Shown here piece after piece: positions 40,912 through 50,700 of a stretch of DNA of 64,000 nucleotides; position 1 is the first letter of the stretch; the number at the start of each line of letters is the position of its first letter. The notes under the pieces were generated by a model. It was not told where the DNA came from. It worked only from the letters and a program-made list of their open reading frames with translations, and did no database searches. The DNA is from Streptomyces sp. YIM 130001 (lineage in GTDB: Bacteria > Actinomycetota > Actinomycetes > Streptomycetales > Streptomycetaceae), in contig NZ_KZ984555.1 of NCBI RefSeq assembly GCF_003574445.1, positions 272,360-336,359 of the forward strand, written 5' to 3'. The position numbers were made by a program, and so were the translations under genes.

Positions 40912-42837
40912 ATGAGACGCAGACACCCCCACGAGCCGACACAGCACCGCCCCGGCAAGCGCCGGACCCGCCCCCTGATCACGGTGGCCGCGCTGGCCGC
41001 CCTCGCCGCGGCGGGCCTCTCCCCGGCCACCTCCTCGGCCGCCGACACCGACAAGGCGCTGCCGCAGGCGGCTGCTCCCGAGCGCGGCGCCGATCTGCCG
41101 TACGTCGAGTACGAGGCCGAGGACGCCACGTACGAGGGCGAGTTGCTGGAGACCGACGCCAAGCGCACCTTCGGGCACACCAACTTCGCCACCGAGTCGT
41201 CGGGGCGGAAGTCGGTGCGCCTCGAAGCCACCGGAGACAACGTCGAGTTCACCTCCACGAACGCCTCGAACTCGATCGTCGTACGCAACTCCGTGCCGGA
41301 CGCGGCGGGCGGCGGCGGCGCCGACACCACGCTGAGCCTGTACGCCGACGGCGAGTTCGTGCAGAAACTGGACCTGACGTCCAAGCACAGCTGGCTCTAC
41401 GGCAGCACCGACGACCCCGAAGGCCTGACGAACACCCCGGGCGGCGACGCCAGGCGGCTGTTCGACGAGTCGCACGCGCTGCTCGAGAAGTCGTATCCGG
41501 CCGGCACCAAGTTCAAGCTGCAGCGGGACGACGACGACAACGCCGCGTTCCAGATCGTCGACCTGATCGACCTGGAGGAGGTCGCACCCCCGGCGGAGAA
41601 GCCCGCCGAGTGCACCTCCATCACCGAGTACGGTGCCGTGCCCGACGACGGCAAGGACGACACCGAGGCCATCCAGAGCGCGGTCACCGCCGACCAGGAG
41701 GGCGAGATCGACTGCGTGTGGATCCCGGCGGGCCAGTGGCGCCAGGAGCAGAAGATCCTCACCGACGACCCGGAGGACCGCGGCGAGTTCAACCAGGTCG
41801 GTATCCGGGACGTGACGGTGCGGGGTGCGGGCATGTGGCACTCGCAGCTGTACACGCTGACCCCGCCGCACGAGGCGGGCGGCATCAACCACCCGCACGA
41901 GGGCAACTTCGGCTTCGACATCGACGACAACACCCAGATCTCCGACATCGCCATCTTCGGCTCGGGCGCCATCCGCGGCGGCGACGGCAACCAGGAGGGC
42001 GGCGTAGGCCTCAACGGCCGCTTCGGCAAGGACACGAAGATCAGCAACGTCTGGATCGAGCACGCCAACGTCGGCGCCTGGGTCGGCCGCGACTACTCGA
42101 ACATCCCCGAGCTGTGGGGGCCTGGCGACGGCCTCGAGTTCACCGGGATGCGGATCCGCAACACCTACGCCGACGGAGTCAACTTCACCAACGGCACCAG
42201 GAATTCGACGGTCACCGACTCCTCGTTCCGCACCACCGGCGACGACGCGCTCGCCGTCTGGGCCAGCCAGTACGTGAAGGACACGGCCACCGACATCGGC
42301 CACGACAACCACTTCACCAACAACACGATCCAACTCCCGTGGCGCGCGAACGGCATCGCGATCTACGGCGGCCACGACAACACCATCGAGAACAACGTCG
42401 TGTCCGACACCATGAACTACCCCGGCATCATGCTGGCCACGGACCACGACCCGCTGCCGTTCTCCGGCGAGACCCTGATCGCGGGCAACTCCCTGCACCG
42501 TACGGGCGGCGCCTTCTGGGGCGAGGCCCAGGAATTCGGGGCGATCACCCTGTTCGCCGCGTCGAAGGACATCCCGGGTGTGACGATCCGGGACACCGAG
42601 ATCAGCGATTCGACGTACGACGGGATCCAGTTCAAGTCGGGCGGCGGTGCCGTACCGGACGCGAAGATCGAGAACGTCACGATCGACAAGTCCAACAACG
42701 GGGCCGGCATCCTCGCGCACGGGGGTGCCCGCGGCAGCGCCACGCTGAGCGAGGTGAGCATCTCGGGATCGTCCACGGGCGATGTGGTGATCGAACCGGG
42801 ATCACAGTTCGTGATCGACGGCGAACCGACCGAGTGA
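40912..42837 (+). CDS. secreted GH87-like beta-helix glucanase (mycodextranase / alpha-1,3-glucanase type)
   Basis: A 641-residue secreted protein. The signal peptide, long and arginine-rich, ends near SAAD (about residue 45). A carbohydrate-binding-like beta-sandwich covers about 60-215 (VEYEAEDATYEG, then TSKHSWLYG). From about 235 a right-handed parallel beta-helix follows, with 'SITEYGAVPDDGKDDTEAIQ', VTVRGAGMWHSQLY, WIEHANVGAW and DGVNFTNGTRNSTV, then TTGDDALAVWAS with the paired aspartates expected of the active site. This order matches GH87 alpha-1,3-glucanases and mycodextranases, which attack fungal wall alpha-glucan. The exact linkage is not determined. ATG 40912 was chosen because a basic signal peptide starts there. 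Confidence 0.8.
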   Translation: MRRRHPHEPTQHRPGKRRTRPLITVAALAALAAAGLSPATSSAADTDKALPQAAAPERGADLPYVEYEAEDATYEGELLETDAKRTFGHTNFATESSGRKSVRLEATGDNVEFTSTNASNSIVVRNSVPDAAGGGGADTTLSLYADGEFVQKLDLTSKHSWLYGSTDDPEGLTNTPGGDARRLFDESHALLEKSYPAGTKFKLQRDDDDNAAFQIVDLIDLEEVAPPAEKPAECTSITEYGAVPDDGKDDTEAIQSAVTADQEGEIDCVWIPAGQWRQEQKILTDDPEDRGEFNQVGIRDVTVRGAGMWHSQLYTLTPPHEAGGINHPHEGNFGFDIDDNTQISDIAIFGSGAIRGGDGNQEGGVGLNGRFGKDTKISNVWIEHANVGAWVGRDYSNIPELWGPGDGLEFTGMRIRNTYADGVNFTNGTRNSTVTDSSFRTTGDDALAVWASQYVKDTATDIGHDNHFTNNTIQLPWRANGIAIYGGHDNTIENNVVSDTMNYPGIMLATDHDPLPFSGETLIAGNSLHRTGGAFWGEAQEFGAITLFAASKDIPGVTIRDTEISDSTYDGIQFKSGGGAVPDAKIENVTIDKSNNGAGILAHGGARGSATLSEVSISGSSTGDVVIEPGSQFVIDGEPTE

Positions 42838-42875
42838 CGACCGAGTGACCGAGCAGGAAGCGGCAAAGTGAGCGA

Positions 42876-42906
42876 CTCCGCCCCCGGACACGGTCCGGGG
42901 GCGGAG
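42876..42906 (+). terminator. strong stem-loop after the GH87-like gene
   Basis: Arms CTCCGCCCCCGGAC and GTCCGGGGGCGGAG are perfect over 14 bp with a 3-nt loop, 39 bases after the stop. Confidence 0.8.
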
Positions 42907-42965
42907 CACCGGTAGCGGCGACAGGAGGGCACACTTAGAGAAAGCCACCACGGAGGGGAAGACGC

Positions 42966-43550
42966 GTGATCACGCTCAAGAAGGAAGACGGCCCGGCGGA
43001 CCTGGCCGGAGTGACCCACCTGTCCATCGGGGTCTCCTGGGACCCGACGGCCGGCAGCAGCGGCGGCCTGGTCGGGAAGCTGCGCCGTAAGGGCGGCACG
43101 GACCTGGACCTGATCGCCATCGCCATGCAGGGCGAGGACCCGGTACGCCTCGCGGGCCTGGACTCGCTCGACCCGCTGGGCAACGGCTCGCTCCTGCACT
43201 CCGGCGACAACCAGACGGGGCACGGCGACGGCGACGACGAGACGGTCACCGTCGACTTCGCACGGGTGCCGGAGAACATCACGAGCATCGTGTTCATCGC
43301 CGCGGCCTACAAGAAGCGCAGCTCGTTCCAGCTCGCGCGCAACGTGAGCTTCAAGGTGTACGACGCGACGGGCGGCAGCACCTCGCAGGTCGCCGACATC
43401 TGGCCGAGCCTGCTCACCTCGGACAACGGCTGCGCGGTCGCCAAGGCCATGCGCGCCGGTGCGAACTGGAAGCTCCAGGTGATCAACGAGACGGGCAAGA
43501 TCAAGCAGGGCGACGAGCACGCCCTCATGCGCTTCGCCGTCAGCAAGTAG
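42966..43550 (+). CDS. TerD-family protein
   Basis: A 194-residue TerD-type calcium-binding-fold protein. It has the family pattern 'LSIGVSWDP' near the N terminus, DLDLIAIAM, an acidic loop GDGDDETVTVDFARVP, and FKVYDATGG with a final HALMRFAVSK. The stretch 'LRRKGGTDLDL' differs from the canonical GKSFDLDAS core. TerD relatives in Streptomyces are linked to stress tolerance and differentiation; here the gene stands alone. GTG 42966 has GGAGG upstream. Calcium binding is plausible but not shown. Confidence 0.82.
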   Translation: MITLKKEDGPADLAGVTHLSIGVSWDPTAGSSGGLVGKLRRKGGTDLDLIAIAMQGEDPVRLAGLDSLDPLGNGSLLHSGDNQTGHGDGDDETVTVDFARVPENITSIVFIAAAYKKRSSFQLARNVSFKVYDATGGSTSQVADIWPSLLTSDNGCAVAKAMRAGANWKLQVINETGKIKQGDEHALMRFAVSK

Positions 43551-43558
43551 ACGACGGC

Positions 43559-43590
43559 CGGCGGGGGCCGGCCGCGGCCGGCCCCCGCCG
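43559..43590. terminator. 32-base perfect palindrome between convergent TerD and RibD-C genes
   Basis: Arms CGGCGGGGGCCGGCC and GGCCGGCCCCCGCCG are perfect over 15 bp with only GC between. Lying 9 bases after terD and 27 before the end of the opposite gene, it should terminate both. Confidence 0.8.
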
Positions 43591-43616
43591 CACGGCACCT
43601 CGCGCTCGTCACCGGT

Positions 43617-44261
43617 TCAGGTGGTGACGAGCTCTTCCTTGCCCTGCGCGTCGACGACGATCGCACCGAGGGCCGGCTTGCCCTCGTACGCGTAGGTATG
43701 ACCGATGACGCCCTTCTCGGTCGGGCGCGTGGCGATCAGCCTCCAGGCGCCGGGCGCCACCCCGGGCTCGAAGAGCCGCTGCCCCTTGCCCAGGACGACC
43801 GGGAAGGTGAGCAGCCGCAGCTCGTCCACGAGCGAGTGCCGCAGCAGGAACTGGACGAGCTTTCCGCTGCCGTGCACCTGGAGCGTGCGGCCCGGCTGCT
43901 CCTTGAGTTCGGCGACCCGCCGGGCCAGATCCCCGTCGAGCCGGTGGGAGCCCGACCAGTCGAGGCCCTCGGCCCGGCTGGTCGCGATGTATTTGGGCAG
44001 TGTGTTGAGTTTGGTCGCGGCGGTGTCGGCCGGGTCGGTGACGTTCGGCCAGTGGGCCTTCATCAGGTCGTACGTCCGGCGGCCGAGCAGGAACGCGTCC
44101 GCGTCGTCCATCCACGGGCCGGAGATCTCGCCGAAACCGGCGTCGACGTAGGGGACCAGCCAGCCGCCGAGGTCGAAGCCGTTACTGGCGTCCTCCTCGG
44201 CTCCCCCGGGGCCCTGCTGGACTCCGTCCAGCGTCACGAAGGTGGTCACGGTGAGCTTCAT
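43617..44261 (-). CDS. RibD C-terminal / DHFR-like reductase-family protein
   Basis: A 214-residue protein of the RibD-C/dihydrofolate-reductase-like family. It starts MKLTVTTFVTLDGVQQGPGG, has LLGRRTYDLMKAHWP and a later LQVHGSGKLVQFLLRHSLVDE, then VVLGKGQRLFE. It should bind NADPH, but the substrate is unknown and many members are uncharacterised. ATG 44261 is the start. A second protein of the same family lies at 46943. It is divergent from the LysR gene, which may regulate it. Confidence 0.88.
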   Translation of the reverse strand: MKLTVTTFVTLDGVQQGPGGAEEDASNGFDLGGWLVPYVDAGFGEISGPWMDDADAFLLGRRTYDLMKAHWPNVTDPADTAATKLNTLPKYIATSRAEGLDWSGSHRLDGDLARRVAELKEQPGRTLQVHGSGKLVQFLLRHSLVDELRLLTFPVVLGKGQRLFEPGVAPGAWRLIATRPTEKGVIGHTYAYEGKPALGAIVVDAQGKEELVTT

Positions 44262-44480
44262 GGCTTGTTTCCTCTCGGAATCTCTTCGGTGCCGGGTCAG
44301 TTTTCCCGCAGGTCAGGATCGGATCAAGAGCCGCTCGTTCAAGGGGAGTTGAGCCGAACTCATCGATCACGGGCAGCTGGAAGCAGCCGTCGGGCGGGCC
44401 GCGGTGCCGGTTGGATGGCTGGACCATGTGTGTCGGACTCAGTGATGATTGAGCGCTACTCACTGATCGGGGAGGCACGG

Positions 44481-45407
44481 GTGGAGCGGCACGAGATCGA
44501 GGCGTTCCTGACCGTGGCCGAGGAACTGCACTTCGGGCGGGCCACGGAGCGGCTGGGGCTGTCCCAGGGCCGGGTGAGCCAGACCATCAAGCGGCTCGAG
44601 CGGCGCATCGGTGCGCCCCTGTTCGAGCGCAGCAGCCGCCGTGTCGCACTGACCGCGGTCGGCAAGCAGCTGCGGGACGATCTGATCCCCGCGCACCGGC
44701 AGATCCGGCAGGCGTTCGCGCGTGCCGTGGAGACGGCCGGTACCTCCACCGGGACCGTGCGGATCGGCTACTCCGGGTCACCGATCGGTGAGCTGCTGCT
44801 GCGGGCCGCGGACACCGTCCGCACCGCGTACGCCGGCTGGGACGTCGACATCCGCGAGGTGCCGCTCGGCAATCCGCTCGGGCTGCTGCGGTCCGGTCGA
44901 CTCGACCTGCAAGTGACGGAGTTGCCCGTCGACGAGCCGGACATCGCGCACGGTCCGGTGGTGCACACCACTTCCCGCGCGCTGCTCGTGCCGTCCGGCC
45001 ACCCGCTCGCCACGCGTCCGACGGTGAGCCTCGAGGACCTCGCGGACGTGGAACTGCTCGCTCCGAGCGGTGACATCCCGCAGAGCTGGCTCGACGTGTA
45101 CTTCCCGCGTGCCACGCCGTCCGGGCGTCCGATCCCACACGGCCCCATGGGCACCAACTGGCAGGAGCTCCACCTGCAGGTCGCGGCCGGCAAGGGCGTG
45201 ACGATGGTGGTGACGTGGGCGGACACGTTCTACGCACGGCCCGGGGTCACCGTCGTGCCGTTCTCGGACACCCCGCCCGTCGAGTTCGGCCTGCTGTGGC
45301 CCGCGGGACAGCCGCCGACCGGGGTGCGCGCCGCGTATGTCGATGCGGTCGTGCGCGAGGCGGAGGCGTGGACCGGGTCGGGCACGGGCCGCGACGGTTC
45401 CGCCTGA
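44481..45407 (+). CDS. LysR-family transcriptional regulator
   Basis: A 308-residue LysR regulator. Residues 1-60 form the winged helix: VERHEIEAFLTVAEELHFG, then RLGLSQGRVSQTIKRLERR. The effector domain follows, with TVRIGYSGSPIGELLL at about residue 92. GTG 44481 has GGGGAGG five bases upstream and matches the usual LysR start; ATG 44448 is in frame but less likely. It is divergent from the RibD-C-like gene, 219 nt away, and may act there. Confidence 0.9.
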   Translation: MERHEIEAFLTVAEELHFGRATERLGLSQGRVSQTIKRLERRIGAPLFERSSRRVALTAVGKQLRDDLIPAHRQIRQAFARAVETAGTSTGTVRIGYSGSPIGELLLRAADTVRTAYAGWDVDIREVPLGNPLGLLRSGRLDLQVTELPVDEPDIAHGPVVHTTSRALLVPSGHPLATRPTVSLEDLADVELLAPSGDIPQSWLDVYFPRATPSGRPIPHGPMGTNWQELHLQVAAGKGVTMVVTWADTFYARPGVTVVPFSDTPPVEFGLLWPAGQPPTGVRAAYVDAVVREAEAWTGSGTGRDGSA

Positions 45408-45537
45408 GAGGTTCCGTCCGAGGGTGCGGGTGCACCTCAACTCCACGCTCTGTAGGGCCTGTTGACGCTTGGTTGATGGCACTCCGCCCTGACCGGCCTC
45501 CCCGTCCGGCGATACGCGGGCTCGCCATCTGCGGCCC

Positions 45538-45562
45538 ATTGTTCTAGCATGATGCGAACAAT
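45538..45562. promoter_or_regulatory. YtrA/GntR-type operator upstream of DUF1648 gene
   Basis: Arms ATTGTTC and GAACAAT are perfect over 7 bp and 11 nt apart, 29 bases before the DUF1648 start. The AT-rich ends stand out from the surroundings. The second gene of the operon is a YtrA-type GntR protein, so autoregulation is likely. Confidence 0.65.
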
Positions 45563-45591
45563 CAGCGTACGAGACGAGCGGGAGGCCCTCC

Positions 45592-46554
45592 ATGAACGGA
45601 TCGATCCCGGCTGCCGCGCCACAACGGCGCGCCACCCTCGCCGCCCTGCCCGCGGTACTCGCGGGCCTGACCGTGGGCGTGGTCGCCGCCACCCAGTGGG
45701 CCCGGCTGCCCGATCCGGTGGCCGTCCACTTCGGCACGGACGGCGCCGACCGGGTGGCGGCGAAACCGGCGTTCGTGTGGATCGTGCTGGTGGTCTTCCT
45801 GGCCCTGGCCGTCACCCTCGCCCTGATCGCCCACCGCGACGACGCACCGTCCCGGCCGGTGTACGTCACGGCCTTCGCGCTGCCGGTCGGACTCGGCGTG
45901 GCGTTCGTCCTCACCGTGCTCGCCAACGCGGACGTGGACGACGGACTGCAGGCCGAACTGCCCATCTGGAACCTGGGTTGGTGCGTCCTGGCGGCCCTCG
46001 CGGCCGGCCTCCTCGGCGCCTGGCTCACCCCTGCGCACGACGGGTCGCGGGACGCCACCGGTGAGCAACCGTCGTCGATCGGGCTCGGCGCCGGTGAGCA
46101 GGCCGTGTGGGTGGCGCCCGCGTCGCCCGCCTGGGTCCAGGTGGCCGGCGCCGCGCTCGTCGCCGCGGGGCTGATCGGCCTGCTCGTCGAGGTACGTCAA
46201 CTCACGTGGATCGCCCTGCCGTTGGGCGTCGTCATGCTGGTCGTCTCGCAGCTGCGGGCCAGCGTCACCCGACACGGTTTCGCGCTGCGCCTGCCGTGGC
46301 TCGCCTTCCCGCGCCGGGTCATCGCCCTCGACCAGGTGCAGCGGGCGCGGGCCGCGCGGATCCATCCGCTGACCGACCTCGGCGGCTGGGGCTACCGGCG
46401 AGTGGGCCGCCGCAGCGGTCTCGCGTGGGCGTCCGGCGAAGGGCTGTGGATCGAGTTGACGCACGGGCGCGAGTTCCTCGTCGTCGTACGGGACGCGAAG
46501 ACGGCGGCGGCACTGCTGAACGACTTCGTCGCGCGCCAGGACCCGAAGGCGTAG
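45592..46554 (+). CDS. DUF1648-domain integral membrane protein
   Basis: A 320-residue membrane protein with a DUF1648-like start (LPDPVAVHFGTDGADRVAAKP between the first two helices) and about six membrane segments. It ends with a cytosolic C-terminal domain (VTRHGFALRLPWLAFPRRVIALDQV, abbreviated here) that looks like a PH-type fold. DUF1648 proteins such as SdpI-like relatives occur beside small GntR regulators. ATG 45592 has GGAGG upstream. It is co-transcribed with the YtrA-type GntR gene four bases on. Immunity or envelope-stress roles are known for distant relatives; none is shown here. Confidence 0.82.
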   Translation: MNGSIPAAAPQRRATLAALPAVLAGLTVGVVAATQWARLPDPVAVHFGTDGADRVAAKPAFVWIVLVVFLALAVTLALIAHRDDAPSRPVYVTAFALPVGLGVAFVLTVLANADVDDGLQAELPIWNLGWCVLAALAAGLLGAWLTPAHDGSRDATGEQPSSIGLGAGEQAVWVAPASPAWVQVAGAALVAAGLIGLLVEVRQLTWIALPLGVVMLVVSQLRASVTRHGFALRLPWLAFPRRVIALDQVQRARAARIHPLTDLGGWGYRRVGRRSGLAWASGEGLWIELTHGREFLVVVRDAKTAAALLNDFVARQDPKA

Positions 46555-46558
46555 CGAC

Positions 46559-46930
46559 GTGCTGATCAGAGTGGACACGGCCGCACCCCGGCCCCTGGCC
46601 GAACAGATCGCGGCCTCGGTACGACGCTCCCTGACGGAGGGCGAACTGGCGCTCGGCGACCGGCTGCCCAGCGCCCGGGAGACGGCCCGGCTCCTGGAGG
46701 TCAACATGCACACGGTCCTGCGCGGCTACCAGATCCTCAAGGCCGAGGGCCTGATCGACCTGCGCCCGGGCCGCGGTGCGGTCGTCACCGCGACCCCGGA
46801 GCGGGCCCGTATCCCCGACCTGATCGACCACCTGGTCGAGGGGGCCCGCGGTGCCGGTGTCACGGACACGGAGCTCCTGGCTCTCGTGCAGTCCGCCCTC
46901 AGTGGCCGCGATCTGGGCGACACCCCCTGA
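46559..46930 (+). CDS. YtrA-subfamily GntR regulator
   Basis: A 123-residue GntR protein with a winged helix (PLAEQIAASVRRSLTEGELA, then LPSARETARLLEVNMHTVLRGY) and a short C-terminal helix pair, as in the YtrA group. GTG 46559 lies four bases after the DUF1648 stop. It should bind the ATTGTTC repeat upstream of the operon and repress it until an envelope signal appears. YtrA-type regulators usually control membrane proteins or ABC transporters encoded beside them. Confidence 0.9.
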   Translation: MLIRVDTAAPRPLAEQIAASVRRSLTEGELALGDRLPSARETARLLEVNMHTVLRGYQILKAEGLIDLRPGRGAVVTATPERARIPDLIDHLVEGARGAGVTDTELLALVQSALSGRDLGDTP

Positions 46931-46942
46931 AACAGCGGTAGT

Positions 46943-47503
46943 TCACGCCGGGGCGTAGCGCATCAGGACGACCTGGGAGTCGAAGGTGCGGGCATCGAGG
47001 AGACGTACGCCGAAGCGTTGCGGGTCCTGGAAGACGGGCTTGCCGCCACCCAGCACCACCGGGTGCACGGAGATCCAGTATTCGTCGATCAGCCGGTGCT
47101 CGGTGAGGTGCGCGGCGAGGGAGGAGCCGCCGAAGAGGACCAGGTTCGTGCCGGACGCCTTGATCTCGCGGATCTCGGCCGCGACGTCGCCGCTCAGGAC
47201 ACGCGTGTTCCAGTCGGCCTTCTCCAGGGTGCGGGAGGCGACGTACTTGGGCTTCTCACGCCAGATCGGCGCGAACTTCAGGTCGTGCTCGTGGTGCGAG
47301 ATCTCCTCGGCACGCGGCCAGTAGCCCGACATCATGTCCCACACCACCCGGCCGTGCAGGAACGCGTCCGCGACATCACTCACCTCCTGCGAGTACGCGG
47401 AGAGTTCGGGGTCCATGACGGTCCAGTCGAACTCGCCCTGCGGCCCTTCGATGTACCCGTCGAGGGACTGGGCCACGAAGTGGATGAGCTTGCCCTGCGG
47501 CAT
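46943..47503 (-). CDS. RibD C-terminal / DHFR-like reductase-family protein
   Basis: A 186-residue protein: 'MPQGKLIHFVAQSLDGYIEG', FLHGRVVWDMMSGYWP, NLVLFGGSSLAAHLTEHRLIDEYW and VVLGGGKPVF mark the RibD-C/DHFR-like family. It shares the layout of the protein at 43617 but is clearly diverged. ATG 47503 starts the conserved part. It is convergent with the YtrA gene (12 bases between stops). The substrate is unknown. Confidence 0.88.
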   Translation of the reverse strand: MPQGKLIHFVAQSLDGYIEGPQGEFDWTVMDPELSAYSQEVSDVADAFLHGRVVWDMMSGYWPRAEEISHHEHDLKFAPIWREKPKYVASRTLEKADWNTRVLSGDVAAEIREIKASGTNLVLFGGSSLAAHLTEHRLIDEYWISVHPVVLGGGKPVFQDPQRFGVRLLDARTFDSQVVLMRYAPA

Positions 47504-47741
47504 GGGTGGTCCGCCTTGAGCGGTCTCCGGGGCGCGGTGACGAGCCCCGCGCGGCCCATGGTCGCCCCGGGCCGGAGCGGGAACAAGCACCGATCGCTCA
47601 TCCGGCGGTGAGCCCTGCTCAACCTGCGCCAGACCTGGGCGAGACCTGCGCCGAGCGCACGACGGGGGCGGGGAGAGGCGCGGGGGCCGTGTTGTCGGTG
47701 GGGCCGTTTAGTGTGGCGGCAGTTGCCGGAGGGGGCACACC

Positions 47742-50700
47742 GTGATGTGCGTCGAGGAGGAGGAGACCGTGGAGGGTTTTCGGGGTGGGGACGACGGTTC
47801 GGTGCGGAGCGGCGAAGTGACGGGGGACGGGGGTTCCGTGGACGGTGCGGGCGGTGATGTCGCCGTGGTGTTCCCTGATGAGGAAAGCTTCAAGATCCCG
47901 GCGTCGTGGCGAAAGGTCGTCCACCCCCGACGTGGGGTGTCGACACAACGCGTGCCGCCCCCGGATCCGGAGGCCGCGCAGGCGGCGCTGGCCCGCCTCG
48001 CCGACACCGCCGAATCGAACGAGGCGTTCCTCACCTCGCCGGACAGCGACCCCCAGATCGTCGCCGCTGCCCGCGCTCACCTGGACGGCAGCCCGAATCC
48101 GCTGGGCGTCGCGGCTGTCACGGCGATGAACCCGCATTGGGATCTCCGCGACGGAAGGATGGCGGACGCCTGGGTACTGACCCACGGCCTGCCGTTCGCC
48201 GCCCGGGCCGCGGTCGCCTACAGCGACGTCGCGGCGCGATGGACACAGCGCGGCAGGGAGCGCCGGGACCGGCACCTCGTGCGGGAACCGGATGACGGGT
48301 CGCTCCGCACGTACCCGATGCGGTACTACGTCTCCGACCGGATCCGCGCCCTGATCGCCGTTTCCGACGACGACACGTACGCGGAGGTCGTAGCGGCCCT
48401 CGCCGAGTCCCGGGACTGTCTGCGCCGCCGCATCGTGGTGTCCTACCTGGTTCCCGGCGAGCAGGGATGGGTGGAGGAATGCTGCTCGGAGGCGGATGCG
48501 GCCGGGCCGCAACTTCGGGCGATGCTGCTGTGTTCGCTCGGCTCCGCCCAACAGGTCGAGAAGTTCCCGCGACCGCTGAATCTGGTCCCGGCCGACTGGA
48601 GCATGAGAACGACGGCCACCCTCGCCGAAGGCACCGGTCAGGCGTTCGCACCGCTGCTCGACGAGGCGCTGACGGGTACACCCAGCGCCGGCGAGACCCG
48701 CTGGGTGGCCCGCGCCCTGGCCGAACTGCCGAACGACGACGCCCTGCGGATCCTCGTGACACACGCGGGCGACAAGAACGTGCGCGCGAGCCTGGCCCGC
48801 GCGATGGAGCGCTATCCGCTGCGGGCCACACGCGTACTCGCCGCCGTGGCCTCGGGCGGCCGGGGCAAGCAGGCGGAGTCCGCGGCCGGCTGGCTCACCC
48901 AGCACGTCCTGGCCCACCGCACACTGCTGGAGGCCGCGCTGGGGGACCTCGCCCCGGAGGTGGTGGACCGGATCGCGCCGCTGCTCGACGGACGCGACCG
49001 CGTGGCGGATGCGCCCGCCACCGCGCTGCCCGCAGTCCTGGCCGACCCGCCATGGGCCCGCAAGCGCCCGAAGGCGCCCGAGCCCCGGGTGGCCGGCACA
49101 CTTCCCGCGGCGCCCGAGCCGCAGCTGGTGTGGGAGCCCGGCGAGGAGGAGGAGTGGTCGGTCGTATCACGCTGGATTCATCAACGGGCGGTACCTGAGG
49201 ACCAGTTGGCACAGCGCATGGAGCAACTGCGCGCCGGCAGGGAACGCGCCGTCGCGCGCGCCGTCCCGCTGCTCCTGTTCGGGCCCACGGACGAGATCCG
49301 CGCACTCCTACCCGACTACGCACCCGTCAGTTATGGGAACGAGACTCAACTCAAGCCGCTGGCCGCGAAGTTCGGGACCGACGCGCTGGGGCTGGTGCTC
49401 GGCGCGGCCCGGTCCAAGACGGCGGGGATGCGAGCGGTGGTCCTGCCGTTCCTCAGCACCGAGGTCGCGGCGCTCGTCGGCGACTGGCTGCTGCAGGCGA
49501 AGGCGGCCGAGTCCACGGCCCGCGGCTGGCTCGCGCGGCACGGCCTGGCGGCCGTTCCGTATCTGCTCCCCGCCGCCGTCGGCCCGGTCGGGACCGCTCG
49601 CAGTGGCGCCGAGGCGGCGCTGAAGCTCCTCGCCGTACGGCACGGAATCGAGGCGGTCCGCGAGGCCGCGGCGCCCGGTGGCCAGGAGGCGGCCGGCATC
49701 GTCGCGGAGATCCTGGACAGCGACCCGATGGAGTTCGCGCTGCCCAAGCGTGTCCCGGCGCTGCCTGCCTGGGCCGACCCCGCGGCGCTGCCGCAGATCC
49801 TGCTGACGGACGGCGGCGGCGCACTCTGCGCCGACGCGACCCGGCACGCACTCACCATGCTCGCGATGTCCCGGCCGGGCGACACCTACCCGGGCGTGGC
49901 CGTACTGCGGCAGCACTGCACGCCCGCGTCCCTCGCGGCCTTCGCCTGGGGCCTGTTCGAGCGGTGGCAGCTCGTCGGCATGCCGGGCAAGGAGGGCTGG
50001 GTCCTTGACGCACTCGGCCTGCTCGGCGACGACGAGACCGTGCGCCGCCTCAGCCCGCTGCTGCGCATCTGGCCCGGCGAGGCCGCACACCAGCGCGCGG
50101 TCGCCGGGCTCGACGTACTCGCGGCGATCGGCAGCGATGTGGCGCTGATGCATCTGCACGGCATCTCGCAGCGGGTGAAGTTCAAAGGCCTCAGGGCCCG
50201 CGCCGCAGAGAAGATCACCGAAGTCGCGGACGAACTCGGCCTCACCGCAGAGCAGTTGGGCGACCGACTGGTTCCCGACCTCGGCCTGGACGCCGACGGC
50301 AGCACGGTCGTCGACTACGGCCCGCGCCGGTTCACCGTCGGCTTCGACGAGCAGTTGCGGCCGTTCGTGCGGGACGAGGCCGGCAAGGTCCGCAAGGCGC
50401 TGCCCGCGCCCGGGGTGAAGGACGACCAGGAGCTGGCGCCTGCCGAGCGCAAGCGGTTCGCGGCACTCAAGAAGGACGTCCGTACGGTCGCGTCCGACCA
50501 GGTCCTTCGGCTCGAGCAGGCGATGGTCACACAGCGGTCGTGGACGACGGACGAGTTCCACAGGCTGTTCGTGGCCCACCCCTTGCTGTGGCATCTGGTG
50601 CGACGGCTGGTGTGGCTGAGCGAGGCGGACGGCACGGTGCGCTCCTTCCGGGTCGCCGAGGACCGTACGTTCGCGGACGTCGAGGACGATGCGCTGACGC

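Noticed and set aside
43698..44480. Long N-terminal extension of the LysR regulator
   Set aside because: The extension is the antisense of the RibD-C-like gene. GTG 44481 with GGGGAGG upstream matches the normal LysR start.
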